Source: Apiotrichum sp. Y4204
Taxonomy: Eukaryota > Basidiomycota > Tremellomycetes > Trichosporonales > Trichosporonaceae
Length of the DNA: 64,000 nt
NCBI GenBank assembly: GCA_025531455.1
Contig: JAMYHL010000028.1
Span: forward strand, 372,001-436,000
Direction: 5' to 3'
This document shows positions 1-11,416 of this stretch, piece by piece. Under the pieces are notes generated by a model. It made no database searches. It was not told where the DNA came from and was given only the letters and a program-made list of their open reading frames with translations. Both the position numbers and the translations under genes were made by a program. Position 1 is the stretch's first letter. Each line of letters begins with the position of its first letter.

Positions 1-2359
1 GGCGCACAGTAGGCAACGAGCTCATACCGCTTCGCGAGGGCGACAACGGCTGACTGCCAAGCCGTGGCACCGGCGACGGTCTCGTTCGCCTCGGCAAGTG
101 GCCGCATGGCGATGGTCCAGTTGCACGCGCGCTGACCAAGATCGTAAGCGTCCCGCAGCGCGTTGCACTTGGTCAAGCGATACGCCACGCTGTGGACACA
201 CTGAATCAGAAAGACGCCGTACCCCACGCGCGGGCCGAGATCGAGGTGATCTCCATAGTTCTCCCAGATGGCGTACGCCCGGTCGACGAGGGCGGCTGCG
301 GCTGCGGAGCCGGCCGGAAGGGTTGCTATGCGGAGAAGGTGGGAGCATGAATCCACGGTGCCAGGAAGACCGTCTTTCACAACCGCGCGCAGAACTCCGG
401 CGCTCTTCACATTGTTGAAGGCGGTCTCCATAAGGTTGAACACCTCCGCGAGCCATTCCCGTGCTGGTGCGAGATAAGCCGGCTGAGCAAGTAGCTTTAC
501 CACTGCTCGCCGTAAGCGTTCCACCCCGCGGACGCAGGTGCTGGCGCAGCTTGAACTGGCTTCGGTGTCGCTGAGTGCGCACAAGAGCGGGAGGATGTCA
601 TTTATTGAGGTAGCAGAAAGTGCCTCCTGAACGGCACTGGTGTCGGAACGGGAGGCCGCAGCAAGCGCATCGATCACCAGAAGAGACTTGGCCAGCCGTG
701 CGCTGGCATACGTCAGCTCTGAAAGGGCGCGAGATGAGCTGATGCCGGACAGCAAGGAGGGCGAGGGGGATCCCTCTGGTGTGGTGGCAGCTGTTCCGTC
801 TGATGGTGTAGAGAGGGTTGATGATGTGGATGCGGATATCGATGATTCCGGGGACGCGGAGCGCTTGCTGCTGTCGAGAGAAACGGCTGCCGTCATGGCA
901 CCGAGCGCCTGATCGATGATAGCCGAGTCTCCAAGAGCTCTTCCGATTCCGACCCAAATGTCCACGACTTGAGGCCAGCTTCCCATGAACCACTGCGACC
1001 TGCTGTCGCCCCGCGAATTGCACATCTTCTCTGCGATGTCCACGTTCCCGCTGATAAAGGCGGCAATTTCGCGCCTGGCGTCGTCGTCCTTGCGCTCCTG
1101 GAGGTAGGTCTCCGCGCTCCTTCCGACCGAGTCCCACAGTTTGTCGGCTGTGTTTGGCGGGGTGTGTGACCTGCTCACACAAACAGCTGTCAAGAATGCT
1201 AAGAGCTTGCGGCTGTGCAGCCACTGAGGCGTCCCGGCGGGGAAACTCAAGGAGCGGAGCGGGCGGTAGGCCAGAACGGCTACCGTGGTCACGGCAGATG
1301 GCAGGGAGGGAGCAATGTTGATGGGATTGAGTTCGGAGGAGTTTGTTGGCACGGGGAGGTGTGTTTCGATGTTCTGATGTCAGTTACCCTATGCACGCTG
1401 CAACTTACCTCTGCGTCTACCTTGCCGAAGACAAGCAAACAAGCCCAAGAGGCGAGTCCAAAAATGCAGATAAGCTCGCGGACGTCGTCATTAATAGCGC
1501 TGGTCGGAAGGGGCAATGTGCTCAACCCGCGGAAGTCTGCCGCCGGTGCTGCTGGCTTCTTGAGTTTTGATGTCGAGGCTTTCGGTGCAGGCTTCGACTC
1601 GGGGACGGGCTCATGCTCATAAAGCCTCAAGATACCCTTCTTGCACTCCAGCACAATATTCAATGCCTGCGTATGCTGATGGTCAGCTGGCTGTCTCCGT
1701 GCGGGGCAGCTACCCACCATATCCATAATGAGGCAGTGGATAGCGAGGTTGATCGCGCCCTTCTCGACGCTGAGGCAGTTCGCAGGACCGGTGAACAGCT
1801 CGCGCGCGACTTCGACTCCCGCAACACCCTTCGCAATTGCCGCATCGACTCGTGTCGCAGTCTCAGACTTGCCGCCGTCCCACTTGAAGCCCTCCTTCTG
1901 CGCTTCGAGGGATGCCCGCACAGCGTCCTTTATCGCCGCCTGCGCAGCGACCGACCGCTCCCGCGCAGACAGCTCGCCGGCAACACACCATGGATACTTT
2001 GGTGCTGGCTCCTTGACCTCCTTGGTCTTGCCCTTGGTCGCGGGGGAAGGCGCGGAGGCGGTCGTGCGCGGTGCGCGGGCCTCTTTCCGCGCTGACTCTG
2101 TCCGGGAAGTGCTCACAGCGCGGGGACGGGTGGATGTCGATGGGGTGGGCTTGGTCGATGTTGACGGGGTAGGCCTCGCTGCTGTTGGCTTGACCGGTAC
2201 CCGTTTCGCAGGGACGGCGGCCTTAGTCGGCGCCGCTGTCTTGGGCTTGGGCTGCCCGACCTTGAGCACGCGGTCGAGCTCCGAGGCCAGCGCGTCCGTG
2301 TCGTCCTTGCGTGAGCGGGTTGCCCGCGTTGTGCGTGTCGCGGGCTTTGGCGCTGACAT
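1..2359 (-). CDS. Large helical protein, N-terminal part (possible separase), runs off the window
   Basis: Only the N-terminal ~750 residues are present; the C-terminus lies beyond base 1. Exons 2359-1718, 1675-1409 and 1373-1 join in phase across introns of 42 and 35 nt, each with a CTGAC branch site. The first ~120 residues are basic and rich in Pro, Ser, Thr and Lys, so probably disordered. After that comes long mainly helical sequence without transmembrane segments, interrupted by a Ser-rich linker. The shape (disordered basic start, then a long alpha-helical repeat region) would suit separase or another large helical scaffold. No catalytic domain lies in the window, so separase is only a guess from general architecture. 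The start at 2359 is the first ATG of the open frame and begins MSAPKPATRTTR. The open frame is certain; the identity is not. Confidence 0.5.
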
Positions 2360-2859
2360 CGTTGATAGGGGGGGATAGGGGGGAGTGGTGGGTGATGAGT
2401 TGCTGGGATGGTATTTGTTGTTGTGGATGACAGTGTTTTGCGCTCAGACCATGCACTCCACTCTCAACCACCCACCACTCTCCGAGCGCGACTGACTTGT
2501 TTGTTGGGCAGGATTTGATTCCGTCATTACCCTTTGTGTTGATTCTCCCACTTTTTTGTTTTGGTCTGCCAAGTCTAATTCTGATTCCGTATATGCAGCA
2601 CTCGCTCTTGGGGGGTCTCGGGTCTGCTCCATACTCACGTTCACTCGCCTGCAACAACGCATCCTGCATCGTCACACTAGAATAAATGCACTACACTGCA
2701 TCGTCATATGTATTATGCACAGGGACAGCGTCACAGTCGACGTCTAGATCTGATCGTGGGGAAGGCGTGATACAATCACGCGGGCCGGGATCGTGAGGGG
2801 AGGGAGGGGAACCGCTGTCCATCAAGACACCAAAAAATCTAGGATTCTAAGATGCCAGA
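2360..2859. other. Intergenic region, tail of THS1 and upstream of the helical gene
   Basis: No convincing coding frame. It would hold the 3' end of the THS1 transcript and the promoter and 5' leader of the partial gene to its left. Short T-rich and CA-rich stretches are the only texture seen. Confidence 0.4.
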
Positions 2860-5439
2860 TTAGATCTTGCAGATGGGGGCACGCTCCTCCTTGAGGGCAA
2901 CGAGCTTCTCGATGGCCTCGGTAAGCGGGATGGTGGGGGCACGGCCCTTCTCGGTCTCATCACGGAAGCGGCAGTTGATCGAGTTGCTCTTCTCTTCCTC
3001 CTCGCCGACAACAACAGTGACGGGAATCAGCCTGAGGTTAGCTCAAGTCGTAAACGGCATAGCTAGACTCACCTGTGGCTCGAATTCAAGATCTTCTTGT
3101 TGAGAGTGTTGTCGGTCATGTCGCACTCGGCGTACAGGTCGGCGTCCTGGAACGCCTTCTGGACCTTGAGGGCGTACTCCTTGAACGGCGCGGCGACGGG
3201 GATGATGTTGATCTGGCGCGGTGCAAGCCAGAACGGCCAGCGGCCGGCGGTGTTCTCAGTGATGATGGCAAGGAAGCGCTCGAGAGAGCCGAGAATGGCA
3301 CGGTGGATCATCACGGGGCGGTGGAACTGGGAACCAGCCTCGACCTCGGCCTCATTCGGGTTCTCGGCGCCACGGTAACGGAGGTTGAAGCGGCTGGGGA
3401 GGTTGAAGTCGAGCTGAATGGTGCCACACTGCCACTTGCGGCCAAGAGCGTCGGTAAGGTCAAAGTCGAGCTTGGGGCCGTAGAAGGCGGCGTCGGCCTC
3501 GTTGATGTGCCAGTTTCCGGGAATCTTGTTGTCAAGCACAGACTTGAGCGATGCCTCGGCCTTGTCCCACACGTCGAGCTCGCCCATCCACTTCTCCGGG
3601 TTACGGGTCGAGAGACCGACCTTGTAGTCGAAACCGAAGGGCTTGTAGATGGCGTCAAGGAACTCGATGGCCGAGTACAGCTCGTCCTCGATCTGGTCGA
3701 CAGTGCAGAAGATGTGGGCTAGGGTCAGGGATGGGATCACATACAAAACACTCACCGTCGTCCTGAACGAAGCGACGGACACGGGTCATACCCGAAAGGG
3801 CACCGGAAGCCTCGTTACGGTGGAGGACACCAAACTCGGCGAGACGGAGGGGAAGCTCCTTGTACGAGCGCTCACGCGAGTCGAAGACAACACAGTGGCC
3901 GGGGCAGTTCATGGGCTTGAGGGCGAAGGTGTCCTCCTCAACCTTGAGAGTGAACATGTCCTTTGCGTAGTGCTCCCAGTGTCCCGAGGTCTCCCAGAGC
4001 TTCGAGTTGAACATGTTGGGAGTGCCGACCTCGACAAAGCCACGCTTGTGGTACTCCTCACGGATAAACTTCAGAAGCGTGTTGTAAATGCGCATGCCGT
4101 GAGGGAGCATGAAGGGCGAACCAGGCGAAAGTTCAGAGAAGAAGAAGAGCTCCTGCTCCTTTGCGATCTTGCGGTGGTCGCGCTTGGCAGCCTCCTCCTG
4201 AAGCTTCTTCCACGCGGTCATCTGCTTCGAGTCGGGGAACGACATGCCGTACACACGCTGGAACGAGTCGTTGGCGCTGTCACCGAGGAAGTAGGAGGAA
4301 GAGTTCTGGGCGTCAGCTTACAGCTTCGTGGGGCAGCGTTCAGCTGAGGGTAAAAGCTTACCTTGGTGACGGCAAACGATTTGACGCGGCCAGTGTGGGG
4401 GACGTGGGGACCGAGACACAGGTCGATGAGGGGGCCGCAACGGTAGACGGTCGACTCGGTGCTGTCGGGAACCTTCTCGTTGATGTAGTGCTGCTTGTAC
4501 TTGTTGTACTGTGTGCGTGTAAGCAGCATACGCGGAATAACAGACACGAGTACCCACCTTGAACATCTCGAGGAGAACCTCCTTGGGGAGAGACAGGCGC
4601 TGGAAGGCCTGCTTCTCCTTGACAGCCTTCTTGGCAACCTCCTCAATCTGCTTGTAGTCGTCCTCGTTGATGGTCTTGTTGTTGGCAAGACCCATGTCGT
4701 AGAAGAAACCACCCTCGGGGAGAGGAGGACCGTAACCAAGGCAGCATCCCTCGTATGAGCGCTCGCACGCCTCACCGAGGACGTGAGCAGACGAGTGCCA
4801 GAAGACCTGGCGGGCCTCGTAGTCGTTGTTGGGCGAGTCAAAGTCGAGGAGCGCAAGCTGGACGGACGCCTCGAGCGGGCGGTTGAGGTCCCAGAGCTCC
4901 TGGTTGTTGACCTTTGCGATAATCACACGGTCGGCGAGCGAGGTCGAGATGCCCTTGGCGACGTCCATCGGGGTGGTCTCCCATGCCTTGCCCTCGACCT
5001 CCTTGCCGTCGGGAAGGGTGATGACAATGGGAGAGCGCGGCTGCTCGGCAACCCACGCCTGGTACTTTGCCATGTACTCGTCAAAGATCTTGATACGCTC
5101 CTCAAAGTACTCGGGCGGAGGGGCGAGCTCGGCGCCAATGGGCCCATTGGGGCCAACGGCGCTGCTGCCCTTCTTCTCCTTCTTGTCCTTCTTTGGCTGC
5201 TGCTGCTGCTTGGGCTTGTCAGCCTTCTGGGCCGCGGGGGCGGCGGGAGGCGCGGACATGTTGTGAGATGCGGATGAGCAAAGTCGGTAGTGAGTGGCGA
5301 TGGGGGAGGGAAGAGGGGTGGATGATGCTGCTGAGATGAGAGGTGGAAGCGAGGTCCTTGCGATAGGGGCCGATGGGATACCACGCGCAGCAAAGAGCGG
5401 TCTTAACGGTGCCGAGAGGAAAAAGCGGCGAATGGTCAT
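2860..5439 (-). CDS. THS1: Threonyl-tRNA synthetase, cytosolic and probably mitochondrial
   Basis: Class II aminoacyl-tRNA synthetase that charges tRNA-Thr. Exons 5439-4558, 4508-4362, 4305-3756, 3718-3073 and 3031-2860. The TGS region with [13 protein letters not shown] is followed by the editing domain ([12 protein letters not shown]), then the catalytic core with [26 protein letters not shown] and the QDDAHIFC segment, and a C-terminal anticodon-binding domain. From the ATG at 5259 the protein has 738 residues and starts with a Lys/Gln-rich cytosolic extension. The ATG at 5439, in frame, adds 60 residues rich in Arg, Ser, Ala and Leu with no acidic residue, typical of a mitochondrial presequence. 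The 5439 ATG has T at -3, the 5259 ATG has A at -3, so leaky scanning could yield both forms. It shares a 531-bp divergent promoter with CTR9. Very secure as ThrRS; dual targeting is inferred. Confidence 0.96.
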
Positions 5440-5970
5440 AAACGCCCTGTAGGCTTTTGTGGTTGTGAGAGGAAGAGAAGAATAAAAGCTGAAGAGAGAG
5501 AGTGTTATTCTTGGATCGCGGATCGAGTCGATGAGCACGTCGTCAATGACAGCGAGCGCGCCATGTCTTGCATGTCTCTGCCGGATTTTTATCGACTCGG
5601 GCTGCTGCTGGCATGGGATCTCACACAAAAAAAAGGCACAAAAGATCGCCGGGTGGCCATGTCAAAGGCGCCTAAGTGAATGTGGAGGTGGAGATTTCCT
5701 CGGGATAGGCCTCCGAGACAGGCTTCAACCTAAATCTTATTAGGCCTTTCAAGACACGGCCAGCAAGTGACTGTCCTCCCCTCGAACAGTCTTCGACGAG
5801 CAGAACAAAAGTCACAACAATCTGCCCTCCATCGAGCTCTCTTCCATCCATCCCCTCTTCATCTCTTTCCCATCCGTCACCTCCTCGTCAACAGTCGATA
5901 CACGGCTGAGGAAAACGCTTTTTCAGCGCCGTAATCCATTCCCCAGCATCGATACCCACGCGTCGACACC
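5440..5970. promoter_or_regulatory. Divergent promoter of THS1 and CTR9
   Basis: A non-coding 531-bp stretch between two divergent starts. Its right part (about 5810-5880) is pyrimidine-rich on the plus strand, as is common just upstream of fungal starts. No specific factor site could be assigned. Confidence 0.5.
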
Positions 5971-8900
5971 ATGGCCGATGAGAGCCGGACCATCGTCATC
6001 GTCGGACAGGGCGGCATCCAGACGGATCTCGAACTCGACTCGCTCGCCGAGGCCGACATTGCCGATGCCATCCCGGATCTCCTCGTCGACTACTCGGCAG
6101 AGTGCAAGGACTGGACGCTGATTGCGCGCGAGCACTGGCGCTGTGGGCGATGGGGACGCGCCGAGGAGCTGCTGAGTCGCGGCATCTCCTTCTTTGGCGG
6201 CGCGCGCCATGCCGACCACATGGCGCTGGTCAACCTCCATGCCATGCTCGCCCATCTCCATCTGGCACTCGCGAGATTGGCCCCGAAGACCATCCTCCCA
6301 TCCGCCAAGTATGATATCATCAAGCCCGGAACGCGGACAAAGGAGTTTCATCTCACAGAGGCGACGCAGCACCTCAACCGCGCCGAGGAGTCGCTACGCG
6401 CATCGGGAGCCTTGCCAGAAGACGAGCCTGTCAGCGTGGCGATGGGAAAAAGTTAGTGAACCCATTTGTTCGCATCTGACATCAGTTCTCCTTTGCCTCG
6501 CGCGCGGCCAGCCGGTGGTTGCGAACACGGCCGTCGACAAACTACTGCAACGCCAGCCGAACAACGTCGCGGCGCTCGCAGCGCAGGCAAGGCTGCAGTT
6601 TGCAAGGAGACAGCACGAGGCTGCCCTCATCACCTACCAGACTATGCTCCAGCTTAATCCCACCATGCGCCCGGATCCGAGGATAGGTCTTGGCCTTTGT
6701 GCCTACGTTCTTGGGGACAAGAAGCGGGCGCGCGCCGCGTGGGAGAGGTCATTGCAACTGGTGAGTTTTTGCCGCCCTACCCAGCTGACAACAGAACCCG
6801 GACTCCTGGGCTCCCTTGCTTCTACTCGGTTTGGCCGCGCTGAACACTGCCCGCGAACCGCATCATGCCGCAGAGTACCGCATCCGCTCCGAGATGAAGG
6901 GCGTGTCATACGTGCAGCGCGCATTCAAGCTCAACACGAAGAGCACCGCCGCCGCCCTCGCCCTTGCCACTGTTGCCGGTCTGGGTGGAAACGTCCCACT
7001 TGCATCCAAGCTCGCTGAGCGTGCAGTCCAGTACGCCGACAACAAGCGGCATTCCATTCTCGCCAACTCGGAGCGCGGCCGCCTCGGTTTCGTTGCTGGC
7101 GATGTCGCGGATGCAGGTCCATACATCGCGGCGGCCAAGGCCGAAGACGCTCAGGGCGTGAATATGATTGCTGAGTTGACGCTCGCCCAGATTGCCATTA
7201 ACAACGGTGAGTGAAGCCAGCCCCCCTAAAGTACTGACAACAGGCAATCTCCGTGACGCGCTCAACTTTGTGGAGCAAACCGCCAAGCGCCTGGGAGGGA
7301 AGGGGCCCTTGGAGTTCACTGTCCTGCAGGCATCGCTGTTGGCCTACCCTCACCCGGGAATGCCTCCAGAGGAGATGGCCAAGAACCTGCAGACGGCACG
7401 CACAATGCTTTCGGAGGTTCAGAGGGAGTACACCGTCGCCGACTCGGACGAGGACTGGGCCAAGCTGCGCGGCGTCGCGCAGGACCCAGACGTGTTTGTC
7501 GAGCTCGCCAAGCTGTGGCAGGAGGAGAGCGTCGACAAGGCGATCACCTCGTACCAGACCGCAATCCAGATCAAGCAGGAGGCGGCCGCCGAGAACGGAG
7601 ACGAGAACCAGCCGGTCGACTACCGCTCCGTGCGGTTGAACACCAACCTCGCGTCGCTGTACGCCATCCAAGGTGACGTGGAGACTGCCGAACGCATGTT
7701 CCAGGAGTCGATCCAGCGCATGGGAGAGGAGAACGGCAAGGAGGCGGACATGCTCAAGACCGTCATTGCGTATGATCTTGGACGCGCGAATGAGCAGAGT
7801 GGAGACTCGATCAAGGCGGCCCAATGGTACCGCGATGTGCTTCGGCAGCACCCCGAACATATGGAATGTGGGTTGCATCCTTCCCTTCGGATGAAAGTCA
7901 CTAACCCTCAGCTAAGGTCCGCCTTGCAACCATTGCTGGCGCCGCCGGTCGTAATGCCGAGGCCCACAACTACCTGAAGGAGTGTCTTCGTGCGGACGAG
8001 ACCAACCTGACTCTGCGTTCGGCGTACACGAACTTCCTCATCTCCCTTGGGTCATACAAGGAGGCGCTGGCGTTCACCTCGCAGACGCTCAAGTACGACC
8101 GCAAGGATGCGTTCACGTTCACTGCTCTCGGGTGGCTGCACTTTACTCTTGGTCGCGAGGCGAAAGCTGCGCCGGAGCTCGCGGAGCGCTCGAAGCAGTA
8201 TCTTCGCAGTGCGGAGGCGTACGAGCGTGCGCTGAGCCTGGACCCGCTGAATGCGGTTGCTGCGCAGGGCCTCGCGATCGCCCTCGTGGAGGACACGCTC
8301 ACCCCCAAGGCACTCCAGCCGCAGGCGGGCAGCTCGGACGACCAGAAGCATCGCGCCCGTCTGGCCGGCCAGGCCCTCTCTGTCCTCGGCCGTATCAAGG
8401 ACTCGCTGCCTGACGGTCCGGTGAATGTCAATATCGGACATTGTTACCTTCTCCGCGGCGAGGAGGACCGCGCGATAGAAGCAGTGAGTGTGGGATGGTT
8501 GTATCAGCTGACATGTAGTATGGCGCCGCGCTCAACGCGTACGGGCCGCACAAGGTGTCCGTGCTCCTGTATCTCTGCCGTGCGTGGTACTCGTACGCGA
8601 ACAAGGAGTCGAACTTTTCCGCTATGGGTCAGGCTCTCAGCTACGCACAGAGGGTGAGCTGTTACACTCTGACAAAGCTGACCGCAGGCAATGCATATCC
8701 AGCCGAGCGACCGCGCGATCCTGTACAACATTGCGATGATCCAGCAGAAGGGCGCGGAGATTATGCTCTCGCTCGACCCTTCGCGCCGCACGCTCGAGGA
8801 GCTGCAGGCTGCCCTCAAGGACGCTCAAGAGTCGGTCAACACGTTCCGCGCCCTGGCGGACGACAAGGGCCCGCTGCCGTACGATGCGGAGATTGCAAAC

Positions 8901-9703
8901 CAGCGCTCGCGGTACGGTGAGAACCTACTGCAGAACCAGGGTCCTAAGCAGGTCTCGCTGCAGGAGACGTACGAGGGCGAGACTGCTGCGCGTGTGGAGG
9001 AGGCGCGCCGCCTCCGCGAGCAAGAGCAGGCACGTATTGAGGCTGCTGCCGCCGAGCGCCAGGCCAAGATTGACGCCCGCGCGGCCGAGCTCGCCGAGGA
9101 ACGCCGCAAGGCGCGTGACGAGGCTCGCGAGTGGCAGGCGCAGATGGCGGAGCAGCTTGCGTCCGAGGAACGGCGGAAGCAGGATCGGCTGGAGCAGCGG
9201 AAGCGCAAAAAGGACGCGAGCGACATTGTCAATGACGAGGACGAGGAGGGCGACGACGACCGGCGGCGGCGCAAGCGCAAGAGCAAGAAGCGCAAGCAGA
9301 AGAGCAAGAGCCCGAGCGACGACGAGGATCTCGGCATGGACCTGGACGGCGAGGACGTCGAGGAGGACGGCGAGGCGACGCGCCGCTCGACGCTCGCAAA
9401 GCTCAAGGCCATGGTGAGTGCATTCGTGAATTCCACAAGATACAAGACTGACGGCAGAAAAAGAAAAAGTCGCGGCGCGAAGACCCGGACGAGGGGGAGG
9501 AGACGTCGCGGCGCGGCAAGCAGTTCAAGTCCAAGGCAATCATCGAGGACTCGGACGAGGACGCCGACGACGTACCCCTCGACGACGGGGCAAGCGAGAA
9601 GAGCGCCGGCGGCGCAAAGAGCGCTCCGAGCGCTGCGAGCAGTCGGGCGGGCTCGCCACCCGCCTCACCGCCTGCCTCGCCGCCCCCGGACGATGACGAG
9701 TAG
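5971..9703 (+). CDS. CTR9: Paf1 complex subunit Ctr9 (TPR protein)
   Basis: Ctr9 is the TPR scaffold of the Paf1 complex, which travels with RNA polymerase II and promotes elongation and co-transcriptional histone modification in the nucleus. Exons 5971-6451, 6486-6760, 6795-7206, 7244-7867, 7912-8483, 8519-8653, 8688-9413 and 9458-9703 give 1156 residues. The N-terminus has the fungal Ctr9 signature around the IPDLLVDYSAECKDWTLIA segment. Tandem TPR helices fill roughly residues 130-850, with repeats such as AAQWYRDVLRQHP and AYERALSLDPLNAVA. A Glu/Arg/Ala-rich coiled coil follows, then a highly charged tail of Lys, Arg, Asp and Glu ending in Ser/Pro repeats and DDDE. That order and length match fungal Ctr9. 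All seven introns are 34-44 nt with CTGAC or CTAAC branch sites. Identification is strong. Confidence 0.94.
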
Positions 9704-10912
9704 ACTGGGCAGGGTATCATGAGATGCATGTGTCATTAGAGCTGGGGGCAGGACGGGGAATAGGAGAAACGCGGGAGAAACGCGCGGGAGATGCGCGTAC
9801 AGTACTGATCATGACGTTGGAGCGGGAATACTGGACTGATCGTGGACTGATCGATGGGAGAGTTTCCCACTGCAAAACGGTCACTGGAAATTTCGCAGCC
9901 ATGATCAACTGGGGGCGATGGTCCCAGAACAATGGTGATGCAAAGCCTTACAATGGGCATCGTGGACCACTGTCAACTGGAAATACACTCAGCTCCACGT
10001 CAAGTCACCTCATCGACTGCTTCTTCGTGGCCAGACTGTGGGGCACGACTGACCTCGCCTGCAGACCGCCAGGCCGGCAGCTCGTGGATCCTTTATGGCC
10101 AAAGGGCGAGCTAAGCGCACACTTTTACCACAGCGAGCGCAATCCCTCGCCAACAAGACGCGACAGCCGAGCCGAGCCGACACGACACTCCACTCGCTCG
10201 ATCAATGCATCTATGTATCTATATACAGTACATCATCTTGGCGCCTCCTGACTCCTGGCTTCTGGCGATATTGGCATGCGCCGGCGGGATGTGGTTCGGA
10301 GATTGTCCGCCTCGCTCCGCGGACAAGTCTCCGGCGGGTGAGAGTTATGGTTTTGGACATGTGATTGTGTGTTTCCCTGAGCGCAGGAGCCGCAGGCCAG
10401 GCACGTACGGTCGCTGGAAATAAATCCTGGGCTGGGCGCCACATCATCTTTGCAGCGACAAGGAAAGGCATACTGTTACAACGGTGGCATTTGGCAACTA
10501 CTAGCTACTAGCTTCCTGGCTATTATAGACAATATGTGCTTCTGAGTACAGTACAATGGGGCGTAAGACAACGTCGGGGGAATACACGTCTCTCGGGACT
10601 TTTCGAATGGTGGTGGGCGAGCGCGGCCATGCTGTCGCTTGGACGAGCGCTGGATGTGGCGTCCGGACGCAGCTGGGGCTGGGTACAGGCTGGCGGACTC
10701 GCTTGGAGTCAGGCCTGATTGGGACCGAACGCGATCGCGCGCTGAGGGTCTTTGCCGAGCACAATTGCGCGGCGATGCACAGGGGTCGCGAAGCGCTTAA
10801 GCTGCGGCATGACGGGCGCTGGCGATATGGAATCGGGGACGAGCGTGGACGACGATGATGCTTCTGAGCGCGGGAGAGATTCTCTTTGTGTTCGTTGTGT
10901 TTCGCGGGCGAT
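9704..10912. other. Intergenic region, no gene seen
   Basis: Lies between the tails of CTR9 (plus) and a hypothetical minus-strand gene, so both flanking genes point into it. Open frames here have irregular codon use and do not resemble proteins. No RNA gene or repeat was recognised. Confidence 0.4.
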
Positions 10913-11416
10913 TCACGTGCGGCGGGAGATGGCGCGGCGGACAGCCTTGCCTGCCGACGAGAGGCGTTCGCTGACGGATAGGGAGGAGGCAGAAGTAGCG
11001 ACGGAGCGGCCCGAGCTGGTGCTTGCGCGCGTTGTGCGCGTCGAGAGCAGCGGGGAAGGGGACGGGGAAGGGGTGTGCTCTGCGCGCCAGGCGGCAGCGA
11101 CGGCGGCGGCTTGGGAAATGTTGCACGAGCCCGAGTTGCGGCGCACAAAGACTTTGGGGATCTTGACGTGCTTGCCGCGGCGGCCTAGGCGGGCGCGCTC
11201 CTCGGCGAGGCGCTTGGGGTGGGGCTCGAAGACGCGGGCGTAGAGCACGTCGTGCCGGTCCGCGGTCATGTTGTACGCGTGGGGCGAGGAGCGCCAGGCG
11301 TCGAATGGAGCAGAAGAAGAGGACGAGGGCGTGTAGTAGAATGTGTCTGGCTCGAGGAGGGCCGGGTCGTCTATTGTGCTTGCTGCGAGGAGGGAGGCCG
11401 GGGACGAGGTCGTCAT
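10913..11416 (-). CDS. Small hypothetical protein, Ser/Ala-rich, basic
   Basis: A single-exon frame of 167 residues. It begins MTTSSPASLLAASTIDDPAL and has a central basic segment (KRLAEERARLGRRGKHVKIP), then a Ser/Thr/Pro/Arg-rich C-terminus ending in AISRRT. Codon use is GC3-rich like neighbouring genes, and the start is followed by a stable frame, so it is probably real. I see no signal peptide, membrane segment or known domain. The low complexity and net positive charge suggest a disordered, perhaps nucleic-acid-binding or regulatory protein, but this is not more than an impression. It stands alone between two long empty stretches. Confidence 0.5.
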   Translation of the reverse strand: MTTSSPASLLAASTIDDPALLEPDTFYYTPSSSSSAPFDAWRSSPHAYNMTADRHDVLYARVFEPHPKRLAEERARLGRRGKHVKIPKVFVRRNSGSCNISQAAAVAAAWRAEHTPSPSPSPLLSTRTTRASTSSGRSVATSASSLSVSERLSSAGKAVRRAISRRT

